A program made the translations under genes and the position numbers. Positions 1-8,013 of a stretch of 64,000 bases of DNA are shown here, one piece after another. How positions within the stretch are numbered: position 1 is the first letter of the stretch; each line of letters starts with the position of its first letter. Below the pieces are notes generated by a model. That model worked only from the letters and a program-made list of their open reading frames with translations, did not search any database and was not told the origin of the DNA. The DNA is taken from the NCBI GenBank assembly GCA_024235095.1, contig JACKNC010000001.1, positions 2,353,501 through 2,417,500 of the forward strand, read 5' to 3'. This stretch comes from Gammaproteobacteria bacterium. GTDB taxonomy: Bacteria > Pseudomonadota > Gammaproteobacteria > Competibacterales > Competibacteraceae.

Positions 1-2
1 CT

Positions 3-2342
3 CCCATCACGGGTGAAATCAATCCCACCACTGATGTGGATTTCTTTATCTTTCAGGGGTCAGTAGGATCTGAGATCCGAACCACAGTCCGCTCACCATC
101 GACTATGGACCCCATCCTGGAAGTTCGAGATCCTGAAGGCGCCTTGATTGTGGATGAACGCTGTGGTGGCTCCTGCGCCATCGTCATCGATAGCACACTC
201 ACTCTTTCAGGAACTTATTCAATATCGCTGTCAGAGTGGGGCGCTGATGACACAGGAGATTATGAATTAAGCGTCGCGTGTCTTTTTGGAGATTGCTTTA
301 ATGTTGCGCCGCCGCCCTCGTTCACCGTCACCGCCACTGCTGGCGCGGGCGGCGCGATCAGCCCCTCTTTAACCACGGTCAACAGCGGCGGCGTCGCCAC
401 CTTCACTGTCACGCCCGACGCTGGTTACTTTGCCAGCGTCACCGGTTGTGGCGGGACACTCTCGGGCAATACCTACACCACCGGCCTGATTACCAGCGAT
501 TGCATGATCAGCGCCAGTTTCCATCCGAACACCAGCGCCTACATTGTGACGGCCATCGCCACTGCCAACGGCAGCATCACCCCCGCCACGCAAACCGTTA
601 ATCCGAACGCCACCGCCACCCTGACTGTTACCCCAGATACCGGATACACAGCCATCGTTGCCGGCTGTGGAGGAACCCTGACCGGCACGACCTACACCAC
701 CAGTCCGATCACGGCTGACTGTGCGGTGGTGGCCCGCTTCACGGCGACCGTCACCGCTGACGCGCCCACGGTGACCACGCCGGACTTGCCTGACGCCATC
801 GCCCAAGTCCCCTACGCCACCTACCTCACTGCGATTGGTGGTCAATATCCCTATACCTACGCCGCGACTGGCCTGCCGCCCAGCTTGACCCTCACCGCCG
901 AAGGCATTCTCCGGGGAACGCCGACCACCAGTGGCCCTTTCGTGGTCACAGTCACCGTGACCGACGCCCTCAGCCAGCGTGGTTCGCGCCGTTACTTGCT
1001 GACGGTAAGCACGGGCTTGACCCTGATCACCGTCCATCTCCCGAACGCGTTGGTCAATGTTCCTTACTCGCAAACGCTCGCCGCGCTCGGCGGGCAGCCG
1101 CCTTACATCTTCACTGCCGCCGGGTTGCCTACGGGCTTGAGTCTCACGCCGGGCGGTGTGCTGAGCGGGACCCCGGTCGAGCGCAACATCACCGCAGTCC
1201 AACTGACCGTCACCGACGCCCTGAATCAGCAGGCTACGAAAGAGACCGTGCTCACGGTGCGTGACTTTACCTTCACCGAACCCAACCCGGAGCAGCCGGA
1301 ACAAACCCTCAACGGCGTCGCGGAAATCTGTTCGACCGCCAATGTCAGCACCCGCACCCTCAAGGTAGGCGATCCCGGTGCACCAGCGACCGGCCCCGAC
1401 GGCGTCACCCTGCTCTACGGCCTGCTGGAAATCACCGTCACCGGTTGTGAGCCCGGCCAAACCGTCCTGACCCTGACCACGGTGTACCCGGAACCGCTGC
1501 CCCCCGATGCCCAATACTGGAAATACGGCTCCACTCGCGATAACACTGAACCGCACTGGTACGTCCTGCCCGGCGCAATTATCGAAGGCAACGCCATCAC
1601 CCTGCTGATCGTCGATGGCGACATTGGCGACTCTGATCTTGCGGTGGACGGCAACATCCTCGATCCAGGCGGCCCCGGTATTACCCTCAACACCATTGAC
1701 GGCGCCGTCCCCGCCGTCCTGCCCATCAGCGAACCCTACCGCGCCGACTTCCAAGTCCAGTGCGATCAAGGTCAATGTCCAGCGGATTCCGTCTACGACT
1801 GGAGCCTGGTTGCAGGCGCGTTGCCGGACGGATTAGCCTTGACCGGCAATGGCGCGACCGCGACCCTGAGCGGGACGCCCACCCGCGTGGGGCGCTACCC
1901 GTTCACCGTCCAAGTCCTGGCCCGCAGTGACGCCCCCACCCCGACCCAGGAAAGCTATTCCGTAGTGATCTCCGACCCGGCGGCCACCACGCTGATTACC
2001 CACTACTACGTCTCGATCCTCGAACGGGAACCCGAAGCGGAGGGGCTGGCTTATTGGCAAGGCTTGATCGCAGACCGCCAAGCGCAAGGGATGGATGTGA
2101 AACCGGTGTTCCGGGACATGGCCAACTTCTTTTTCAACAGTGAGGAATATCTGGGTCGCAACACCACCGACCGGCAATTCATCACCAACCTGTATCTGAC
2201 CTTCTTCCAGCGCGAACCGGATGAGGACGGCTATGCGTTCTGGCTGGAGCAGTTGGCGGGCGGTATGCCGCGCAATACCGCAATGGCCGGTTTCCTCTAT
2301 TCCCAAGAGTTCACCGACTTCATGCAGGGGTTGGGGTTCTGA
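3..2342 (+). CDS. Large surface/secreted protein with Ig-like domains and DUF4214 tail (5' partial)
   Basis: The frame is open to the left edge, so the true start and any signal peptide lie outside the window; the GTG at 36 is not a convincing start. Counting from that GTG, the first ~95 residues resemble a bacterial pre-peptidase C-terminal domain (DVDFFIF, then SGTYSISL). Two ~67-residue repeats follow (about 95-236), each with TVTPDxGY, a CGGTL motif and paired cysteines, as in divergent InlB B-type repeats. Two putative-Ig (He_PIG) domains lie at ~243-410, each with GLPxxLxLTxxGxLxGTP. Residues ~415-555 resemble the 'choice-of-anchor U' region, with a DGDIGDSD-type and a DPGGPG motif. A third Ig-like domain and two DUF4214 units (YYVSILEREPEAEG, YLTFFQREPDEDG) complete the protein. 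DUF4214 is common at the ends of secreted or surface proteins in bacteria. The exact role is unknown; adhesion or an extracellular matrix function is inference. Confidence 0.8.
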   Translation, partial: PITGEINPTTDVDFFIFQGSVGSEIRTTVRSPSTMDPILEVRDPEGALIVDERCGGSCAIVIDSTLTLSGTYSISLSEWGADDTGDYELSVACLFGDCFNVAPPPSFTVTATAGAGGAISPSLTTVNSGGVATFTVTPDAGYFASVTGCGGTLSGNTYTTGLITSDCMISASFHPNTSAYIVTAIATANGSITPATQTVNPNATATLTVTPDTGYTAIVAGCGGTLTGTTYTTSPITADCAVVARFTATVTADAPTVTTPDLPDAIAQVPYATYLTAIGGQYPYTYAATGLPPSLTLTAEGILRGTPTTSGPFVVTVTVTDALSQRGSRRYLLTVSTGLTLITVHLPNALVNVPYSQTLAALGGQPPYIFTAAGLPTGLSLTPGGVLSGTPVERNITAVQLTVTDALNQQATKETVLTVRDFTFTEPNPEQPEQTLNGVAEICSTANVSTRTLKVGDPGAPATGPDGVTLLYGLLEITVTGCEPGQTVLTLTTVYPEPLPPDAQYWKYGSTRDNTEPHWYVLPGAIIEGNAITLLIVDGDIGDSDLAVDGNILDPGGPGITLNTIDGAVPAVLPISEPYRADFQVQCDQGQCPADSVYDWSLVAGALPDGLALTGNGATATLSGTPTRVGRYPFTVQVLARSDAPTPTQESYSVVISDPAATTLITHYYVSILEREPEAEGLAYWQGLIADRQAQGMDVKPVFRDMANFFFNSEEYLGRNTTDRQFITNLYLTFFQREPDEDGYAFWLEQLAGGMPRNTAMAGFLYSQEFTDFMQGLGF

Positions 2343-2400
2343 AGAAACGACGGTCGGGTACTACACAGGCCGTACTCGATTCATTTACACGGTAAGCGCT

Positions 2401-2428
2401 GTCGGGCAACACTCTGCTTTTGCCCGAC
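2401..2428. repeat. Palindromic repeat, GTCGGGCAA stem
   Basis: GTCGGGCAA at 2401-2409 pairs perfectly with TTGCCCGAC at 2420-2428. It lies just after the surface-protein gene, where it could end transcription, though there is no T-run. The same arms recur at 11809-11836, and a near variant at 11863-11885, so this is one copy of a dispersed family. Confidence 0.75.
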
Positions 2429-2478
2429 CTGCGTTTACGATTTTATACCGTTTCTCAATAAGTTTTGAATTCTGAGTT

Positions 2479-2499
2479 CCCCCCTTTGGCAAAGGGGGG
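2479..2499. repeat. C6T3/A3G6 palindrome, left part of a repeat split by IS630
   Basis: CCCCCCTTT pairs with AAAGGGGGG around GGC. The right-hand remainder lies at 3748-3810 beyond the insertion sequence: a G6ATT...AATC6 stem followed by a second C6T3/A3G6 hairpin (3790-3810). Removing the insertion and one TA joins these into one composite palindromic repeat. Confidence 0.75.
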
Positions 2500-2500
2500 C

Positions 2501-3747
2501 TAGTGGGCTGACACAGAAGTTTTGACAGGTAGCGGTGGGTGCCCTATGGTTGAGATCAACAGGAGGAATCACCATGGCCCACAAGTATCTGGTTGATCTA
2601 ACTGAAGAGGAGCGGGAAGACCTGCTGAAGGTCATTCATAAAGGCAAGGCAGCGGCGCGCAAGGTTGCCCGTGCCCATGTGTTGCTGCAGGCTGCGGAAG
2701 GGGCGACGGATGAGGCCATTGCCCAAAGCCTTCACTTGGGGATTTCGACCGTTCATCGTACCCGTCAACGGTTTGTCGACGAAGGGTTGCTGGCGGCGTT
2801 AAGCGAGCGGCCACGAGTCGGTTTGCCCCCGGCCTTGACCGGCAAACAGGCCGCCTTTCTGGTCGCCTTGGCCTGTAGTACCCCGCCCGCTGGCCGTTGT
2901 CAGTGGACTCTCCAATTGTTAGCGGACCGCTTCATGGAACTCCGGCCCATCGAAGCCATTTCCCGTGAGAGTGTGCGGCGCATCCTTAAAAAAACGACCT
3001 CAAACCCTGGCAACGTCAAGAATGGTGTATTCCCAGTGTCAGTCCCGATTATGTTTGGCATATGGAGGATGTGTTGGACCTGTACGCCGAACCCGATGAT
3101 CCTCAATACCCCCAAGTGTGCTTCGATGAAAGTCCGGTGCAATTGACCAGCGAAACCCGCTGTCCTCAACCCGCCCGCCCGGGTCAACCGGCGCGCTATG
3201 ACTGTGAATACAAACGCGAAGGCACCGCCAATTTATTTCTATTCGTACAACCCTTGCGCGGGTGGCGTCATGTTAATGTCACGAAACAGCGCACCAAACG
3301 CGATTTTGCCCAGCAAATGCAGCAACTCGTTGATGTGTACTTTCCGAAGGCGGAGCGAATCCGGTTGGTCGTGGATAACCTCAATACCCACACTCCTGCG
3401 GCCTTGTATAGTGTCTTTTCTCCAGAGGAAGCCCGCCGGATCACCCGCAAGCTCGAATTTCATTACACCCCCAAGCATGGCAGTTGGCTCAATATGGCGG
3501 AATGTGAGTTCGCTGTTCTCGCCGGCCAGTGTTTGAATCGCCGCATTGCGAACCTCGAAACTTTGCGGAAGGAAATCGCCGCTTGGCAAGGCCCACGCAA
3601 CCTACGTCAGACCAAAATCCACTGGCAGTTCGGCACCGACTTGGCCCGGGTCAAACTCAAGCGCCTCTATCCTCCCTTGAAATCTTCTGAAACCCCGGTG
3701 GACCTAGAAACCTCTGAACCTGTCAAAACTTCTGTGTCAGCCCACTA
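2501..3747 (+). mobile_element. IS630-family insertion sequence, complete
   Basis: The ends are perfect inverted repeats: TAGTGGGCTGACACAGAAG.. from 2501 and its reverse complement ending ..CAGCCCACTA at 3747, matching for nearly 30 bp. The terminal TA at 2501-2502 and 3746-3747 fits the TA target duplication typical of IS630/Tc1 elements. The transposase stop codon TAG (3746-3748) uses the right end and one flanking base. The element is inserted in a composite C/G palindromic repeat. Confidence 0.92.
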
Positions 3748-3748
3748 G
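2574..3748 (+). CDS. IS630 transposase in two frames joined at an A7 run
   Basis: The first part starts at ATG 2574 (MAHKYLVDL) after AGGAGG-like sequence and carries a helix-turn-helix region (DEAIAQSLHLGISTVHRTRQRFVDEG). In-frame homology stops at the run of seven A at 2988-2994. Reading continues sensibly in the -1 frame from there (KNDLKPWQRQEW..., then MEDVLDLYAEP). That second part has the DDE residues: D in VCFDESP, D in VVDNLNTHT and E in WLNMAECEF. Joined, the protein is about 391 residues, normal for IS630. The A7 run could drive programmed -1 frameshifting or transcriptional slippage, or it could be a disabling or sequencing indel. Without slippage the first frame runs on only to a stop at 3146. 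Confidence 0.85.
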
Positions 3749-3810
3749 GGGGGATTCTAGCCCCAGCGACCATGCGAAATCCCCCCCGACCCCCCTTTTT
3801 CAAAGGGGGG
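3748..3810. repeat. Right part of the composite palindromic repeat split by IS630
   Basis: GGGGGGATT (3748-3756) pairs with AATCCCCCC (about 3778-3786), followed by a C6T3 to A3G6 hairpin at 3790-3810. The left hairpin at 2479-2499 belongs to the same unit. Confidence 0.7.
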
Positions 3811-3839
3811 AGGTGAATGCTTACGAACCAACTAGACTT

Positions 3840-3868
3840 TTGACATGATTGCTGCCTAAGCATTTACC
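3840..3868 (+). promoter_or_regulatory. Possible sigma70 promoter of the quinone reductase
   Basis: A perfect -35 TTGACA at 3840-3845 is followed after 17 nt by TTTACC (3/6 match to the -10 consensus). It lies between the IS630/palindrome and the gene at 3907. The weak -10 makes this tentative. Confidence 0.3.
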
Positions 3869-3906
3869 TCCCAGATTTTATCATCACGGATTTAAGGAGA
3901 CGATTC

Positions 3907-4884
3907 ATGTCCAAAGCGATTCGCATCCATGAGTACGGTGGTCCGGACGTTCTGCGTTGGGAAGACGTTAACGTCGACGAACCCAGCGCTGGTCAACTAC
4001 GCATCCGCCAGGCCGCCATTGGCCTGAACTATATCGATGTTTATCATCGTACCGGTCTGTACCCCTTGCCGTCATTACCCTGGACGCTCGGTATGGAGGG
4101 CGCGGGGCGCGTGGAGGCGGTCGGCGAAGGCGTGACGGAATTCCAGGTTGGCGACCGGGTCGCGTACGCCAGTCCTCCGGTTGGAGCCTATGCAGAGGTC
4201 CGGTTGATTCCCGCTGACCGGGTGGTAGCGCTACCCGAAACCATTGACGATCAGACCGCCGCCGCCATGATGCTGCAAGGAATGACTGCCCAGTATTTAT
4301 TACGACGCACCTACCGGGTGCAACCCGGCGACGCTATTTTGCTTCATGCCGCCGCCGGGGGAGTCGGTTTGATCGCCAGTCAATGGGCGCGACAACTGGG
4401 GGCATTGGTGATTGGCACGGTTGGTAGCGACGAGAAAGCGGAAATCGCCCGCGCCCACGGTTGTCACCACGCCATCGTTTACAGCCGCGAGAACTTTGTG
4501 GATCGGGTTCGCGAGATCACCAACGGACAGGGCGTCGCGGTCGTTTATGACTCAGTGGGCAAGGAGACGTTCATGGGATCGCTGGATTGCCTGCGGCCCT
4601 TGGGCATGATGGTCAGCTTTGGCAATGCATCCGGCCCGGTGCCACCGTTCGAACCGGGGATACTCGCCGCCAAGGGTTCGCTGTTCCTGACGCGGCCAAC
4701 GCTGATGACCTATACCGCTAAGCGGGAGGACCTGGTGGCGACTGCGGCGGAATTATTCGAGGTCATCGCGATTAACGCGGTCAACATTGAAGTGCGGCAA
4801 ACCTACCCTCTGGCTGAGACCGCTCAAGCGCACCGCGATCTGGAAGCGCGCAAGACGACCGGTTCAACCGTGCTGTTACCTTGA
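3907..4884 (+). CDS. qorA: NADPH:quinone reductase (zinc-independent, zeta-crystallin type)
   Basis: The 325-residue length and sequence fit the MDR-superfamily quinone oxidoreductases, which reduce quinones using NADPH in the cytosol. The N-terminal GroES-like domain (YGGPDVLRWEDVNV, GLNYIDVYHRTGLYP) lacks the zinc ligands of alcohol dehydrogenases. The Rossmann motif AAAGGVGLIASQWARQLGA lies near residue 150, followed by VYDSVGKETF and the C-terminal KTTGSTVLLP. Start choice: AAGGAGA sits 8 nt upstream of ATG 3907. It converges with the hydrolase gene on the other strand, 38 nt away. The gene just follows the IS630 copy and palindromic repeat, so its promoter may lie in or next to repeat DNA. 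Confidence 0.9.
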   Translation: MSKAIRIHEYGGPDVLRWEDVNVDEPSAGQLRIRQAAIGLNYIDVYHRTGLYPLPSLPWTLGMEGAGRVEAVGEGVTEFQVGDRVAYASPPVGAYAEVRLIPADRVVALPETIDDQTAAAMMLQGMTAQYLLRRTYRVQPGDAILLHAAAGGVGLIASQWARQLGALVIGTVGSDEKAEIARAHGCHHAIVYSRENFVDRVREITNGQGVAVVYDSVGKETFMGSLDCLRPLGMMVSFGNASGPVPPFEPGILAAKGSLFLTRPTLMTYTAKREDLVATAAELFEVIAINAVNIEVRQTYPLAETAQAHRDLEARKTTGSTVLLP

Positions 4885-4922
4885 GAGGGGCTTGTCGCTT
4901 TTCCGCCCCGGTAGAGAAGCCT

Positions 4923-5744
4923 TCAAGCCGCGTCGGTCACTGGTTGGGCGCTGACCGTGCGTTCCAGCCAGTGGAATAAGACATTCGCCGCCTCGCGCCA
5001 ATTGCTTTCCAGCATCATGGCGTGAGCCATGTTCGGAATAATCTGCGCCTCGGTGCGATAGAAGCGCGCGGTTTCCCGCACCATGGCCGGTGAAACAAAT
5101 ATATCGTTCTGCGCGCCCATCACCAGCAGTGGCAGCCATAGCTGACCGGATTTCAACCGCAGCGGGTTAAACCAGATCATGTCCATCGCCACCATCTGCG
5201 ATTCTGCTTGCACCAGATTGAAGTATTCCTGCAATTTTGACTGGGGCGTTTCCGGGGAAAACAACAGGCGGCGCATCATATCCGGCGAGCCGTAACGGGG
5301 ACCCATCAGCGAAAACATCACCATCTGCTGGAACAGGATGGGATGACGCATAGCCATGTGCAAGTTGCTGGGCAACAGACCCTGCGGCGGCACGGAAGCC
5401 ATCAAGACCATCCCGGCGATCCCGGTATGGTTTTCCAGGTATTTCTGAATCACCATGCCGCCCATCGAGTGACCGATGAGCATCGGCGGATTGGGCATGG
5501 CGCTCACCGCCTTTTCCAGATCGGCAATGTAATCGGCCAAGCGCCAACTGTGTAGCCGTTCATGCCCCTCGCTCAGACCATGACCGCGCAGACTGAACGC
5601 GTGTGCCTCATAACCCTGATGGGCAAAGTAGGGCAAAAAGTTTTGATCCCAAACCCGAGCATCGGAAAATGAACCATGCACGAACAGCAACGGCGTCGAT
5701 TTGGGTGTGGTTTCTGGGTAGTGGCTGATCGTGTCCAGTTTCAT
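4923..5744 (-). CDS. Alpha/beta-fold hydrolase
   Basis: A 273-residue serine hydrolase of the alpha/beta fold. The HGSFSDARVWD segment supplies the oxyanion-side HG motif, GHSMGG holds the nucleophile serine, GAQNDIFV probably holds the acidic residue, and the NMAHAMMLE segment the catalytic histidine. There is no signal peptide or membrane helix, so it is probably cytosolic; the substrate cannot be told from sequence. The ATG at 5744 (MKLDTISHYPE) is preceded by AGGA at 9 nt, which is better supported than the in-frame TTG at 5762. It has no evident operon partner: the left neighbour is convergent qorA and the right a PilZ gene in the same direction after a ~150-nt gap. Confidence 0.8.
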   Translation of the reverse strand: MKLDTISHYPETTPKSTPLLFVHGSFSDARVWDQNFLPYFAHQGYEAHAFSLRGHGLSEGHERLHSWRLADYIADLEKAVSAMPNPPMLIGHSMGGMVIQKYLENHTGIAGMVLMASVPPQGLLPSNLHMAMRHPILFQQMVMFSLMGPRYGSPDMMRRLLFSPETPQSKLQEYFNLVQAESQMVAMDMIWFNPLRLKSGQLWLPLLVMGAQNDIFVSPAMVRETARFYRTEAQIIPNMAHAMMLESNWREAANVLFHWLERTVSAQPVTDAA

Positions 5745-5893
5745 GAGGGTCAATCCTGTCAAGTGGGCCGGGAAAGGCGCATAGGATAGCCGATTACCCT
5801 GGGATCGTGCTTGACATGAATGGTTGGCGATGAAGAAGATATTGGCGAATTATCGATCTTCTCATCTCATGGCGTGCGATTCTAACGCAGCGA

Positions 5894-6259
5894 TTACGAC
5901 CACATCGGATAGTGGTTGAGCAAATAGCGTTGTTCGACAAGCAGGATGTTGAAAGGAATTTCCTTGTGGAGATAAAGCGCGATTTGCTGGTTTTGATTGC
6001 GCACTACCGTCCCTTCAATAGGGATCTTCGCGCCGCGCCGAAAGTGGAGAACCCCTTTAATCGGTTCATGCAGGCTCGGCAGTTGATGATCGGGACAGGC
6101 ATAGAGCAAACCGTGTCCTGAAACGTCCAGTACGGGATGCGCATTCTTTCCCTCTGGGAAAAACGAAGGGCGTTCTGCGCGAGGATACCGGATGCGATGA
6201 AACCTGCGTCGTTCTTCCTCTGATGAGATCATTTCTGGAGATTTAGCCGCTTGGACCAA
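5894..6259 (-). CDS. Single-domain PilZ protein, probable c-di-GMP receptor
   Basis: The domain carries both PilZ ligand motifs, RxxxR (RRFHR) and DxSxxG (DVSGHG), so c-di-GMP binding is expected. The frame is open up to 6349, but everything right of 6337 is the inserted IS66 end and the segment to about 6262 is former intergenic DNA. A TTG at 6259 has AGGAG 7 nt upstream and gives 121 residues beginning MVQAAKSPEMISSEEE. Before the insertion, this gene directly followed the double-PilZ gene (7999-8733), whose second domain and C-terminal tail it closely resembles (NHYPMWS here, KNYPMWPP there), so the two look like a tandem duplication. The partner that it controls is unknown. Confidence 0.8.
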   Translation of the reverse strand: MVQAAKSPEMISSEEERRRFHRIRYPRAERPSFFPEGKNAHPVLDVSGHGLLYACPDHQLPSLHEPIKGVLHFRRGAKIPIEGTVVRNQNQQIALYLHKEIPFNILLVEQRYLLNHYPMWS

Positions 6260-6329
6260 GATGTTTCTCCTGTCAGTATTTTTTTCATTTAGCGATAGGT
6301 TAGGCCGATCAAGGTGGCCACATCGGGTA

Positions 6330-6337
6330 GTTTTTAT
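6330..6337. repeat. Left 8-bp target-site duplication of IS66 (GTTTTTAT)
   Basis: GTTTTTAT directly abuts the left inverted repeat and recurs at 8014-8021 against the right end. An 8-bp duplication is the size known for IS66-family insertions. Confidence 0.9.
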
Positions 6338-8013
6338 GTAAATACTCATTAGTTGCAGGTAGTTCTATGACATAGCTGTTGAATAAGCTACACTAATCAC
6401 TATGCAAAACCGCTCCTTCACCCTAACGCTACCCGAGATCGCTGAAAGCGACCAGACCCCGGTCGTGCGGAGTCTGTTGCAGGTGATTGGCGAGCAGCAA
6501 GCGCATATTCAACGCTTAGAGGATGAACTGCGGCGGTTGCAGGGCGGTCCCCCCCGTCCGCAGTTAAAGCCGAACACGCTGCAAGCCGCCGTCAAGGCGG
6601 CGCTCAATCCCGGGACGGAGGAACCGCCTCGTCGAGGTCCCCAGCGGGCCAAGACCGCCGAACTCGTCATTCATGAAACCCGTCGGGTGATCCTGGAGGA
6701 CCTCCCGCTCGGGGCGCGGTTCCAAGGCTACCGGCGGTATGTCGTCCAGGATGTCGTTATTGAACTCCATAATACCTGCTATGAGTTGGAGCAATGGCGG
6801 TTCCCTACCGGCGAATACGTCACGGCGTCCGTGCCGGTCGTGGTGCGGGGTGGGCACTATGGCCCCCAGTTCGTGACTTATGTTTTGCATCAATATTATC
6901 AAGCCCATGTGACCCAACCGGTCTTGCTAGCCCAAGTCCGGGAATGGGGGGTTGAGATTTCGTCGGGGCAACTGAATCGTCTGCTGACGGAAGGTTATGA
7001 CGACTTTCACCAGGAAAAGGACGCAATCAAGGCAGTCGGCTTGACTGTTTCGTCCTACGTCCAAACGGACGATACCGGCGCCCGCCATCAGGGGCAAAAC
7101 GGCTACTGCACGTACTTGGGTAATGAGTGGTTTGCCTGCTTTGCCAGCACCGATGCCAAGAGTCGCATCAACTTCCTGGAGGTCTTGCAGACCGAGCGCC
7201 GCTATGAAATCAATGCCGAGGCCCTAGCGTACATGGCCGACCATGGCGTGGCGGCCGGCCACCGGGAACGGCTGGCGCAACGCCCGATCGTCGCGACCGA
7301 CCCCCAAGCGTGGGCCGCCTATTTGCGGCGGAACCGGGTCGATAGCCCCCGGGCGATGACCCTCGTCACGGAAGGCGCGCTCATCGGCGGGCTGGCCGCG
7401 CAGGGGTTTCCGCTGGATCTGCGCTTGCTCAGCGATGACGCCGGGCAATTTGCCCTGTTCACCCACGCCTTGTGCTGGGTGCATGCGGAACGTCCTCTGC
7501 AACAGATTCTCCCGCTGAACGAAGCGGATCGGGTCGCCATTGATGACGTGCAAGAACAGATCTGGACGATCTATCGGAACTTGGCAACCTACCGCTTATC
7601 ACCCACCCAGGCAGCGAAAGCCGCCATCAATGCCCAGTTTGATACACTGTGCGCGACCGCCACCGCCTGTGAACCGCTTAACCATGTTTTGCGGAGCTTC
7701 CAACGCAACCGGGAGGAGTTGCTCCGGGTGCTCGATTACCCGGAATTACCGCTGCACAACAACCGCAGCGAGAACGATATCCGGGATATGGTGAAGAAAC
7801 GCAAGATCAGCGCCGGCACCCGCAGCGAGGACGGACGACGATGTCGCGACACCTTCCTCAGTCTCAAGAAGACCTGCGTTAAACACGGTCTCTCCTTCTG
7901 GGAATACCTGTACGATCGGGTGTCCGGTCAAAACACGATCCCCCCGCTCACGGATTTGATTCGCCAAGCTGCTGCGGCTTGATTGTTCCCGCCTGCAGTT
8001 AATGAGCATTTAC
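6338..8013 (+). mobile_element. IS66-family (ISBst12-type) insertion sequence, complete, 1676 bp
   Basis: Imperfect terminal inverted repeats start with GTAAATACTCATTAGTTGCAGG on the left and read GTAAATGCTCATTAACTGCAGG inward from the right (about 19 of 22 bases equal). Both ends are flanked by GTTTTTAT. A single transposase gene without the accessory tnpA/tnpB genes of classical IS66 matches the ISBst12 subgroup. The element is inserted near the 3' end of a PilZ gene. Confidence 0.92.
6402..7982 (+). CDS. IS66-family transposase (ISBst12 subgroup)
   Basis: The 526-residue protein begins with a coiled-coil leader (VIGEQQAHIQRLEDELRRLQ) and a basic linker. The catalytic core carries the first Asp in QTDDTGARHQG, the second in LLSDDAGQF followed by HALCWVHAER, and the Glu in NNRSENDIRDMVKKRKISAGTRS. 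The C-terminal RDTFLSLKKTC is typical of the subgroup. The gene fills the element from 64 nt inside the left end, is full length and shows no frameshift, so the copy may still be active. Confidence 0.92.
   Translation: MQNRSFTLTLPEIAESDQTPVVRSLLQVIGEQQAHIQRLEDELRRLQGGPPRPQLKPNTLQAAVKAALNPGTEEPPRRGPQRAKTAELVIHETRRVILEDLPLGARFQGYRRYVVQDVVIELHNTCYELEQWRFPTGEYVTASVPVVVRGGHYGPQFVTYVLHQYYQAHVTQPVLLAQVREWGVEISSGQLNRLLTEGYDDFHQEKDAIKAVGLTVSSYVQTDDTGARHQGQNGYCTYLGNEWFACFASTDAKSRINFLEVLQTERRYEINAEALAYMADHGVAAGHRERLAQRPIVATDPQAWAAYLRRNRVDSPRAMTLVTEGALIGGLAAQGFPLDLRLLSDDAGQFALFTHALCWVHAERPLQQILPLNEADRVAIDDVQEQIWTIYRNLATYRLSPTQAAKAAINAQFDTLCATATACEPLNHVLRSFQRNREELLRVLDYPELPLHNNRSENDIRDMVKKRKISAGTRSEDGRRCRDTFLSLKKTCVKHGLSFWEYLYDRVSGQNTIPPLTDLIRQAAAA

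Noticed and set aside
369..1775. Long reverse-strand open frame (468 codons) opposite the surface protein
   Set aside because: It has no recognisable family and mirrors the codon pattern of the GC-rich forward gene; a shadow frame.
6260..6349. Longer start for the single PilZ gene
   Set aside because: The first codons would lie in the IS66 end and former intergenic DNA; the TTG with AGGAG fits better.
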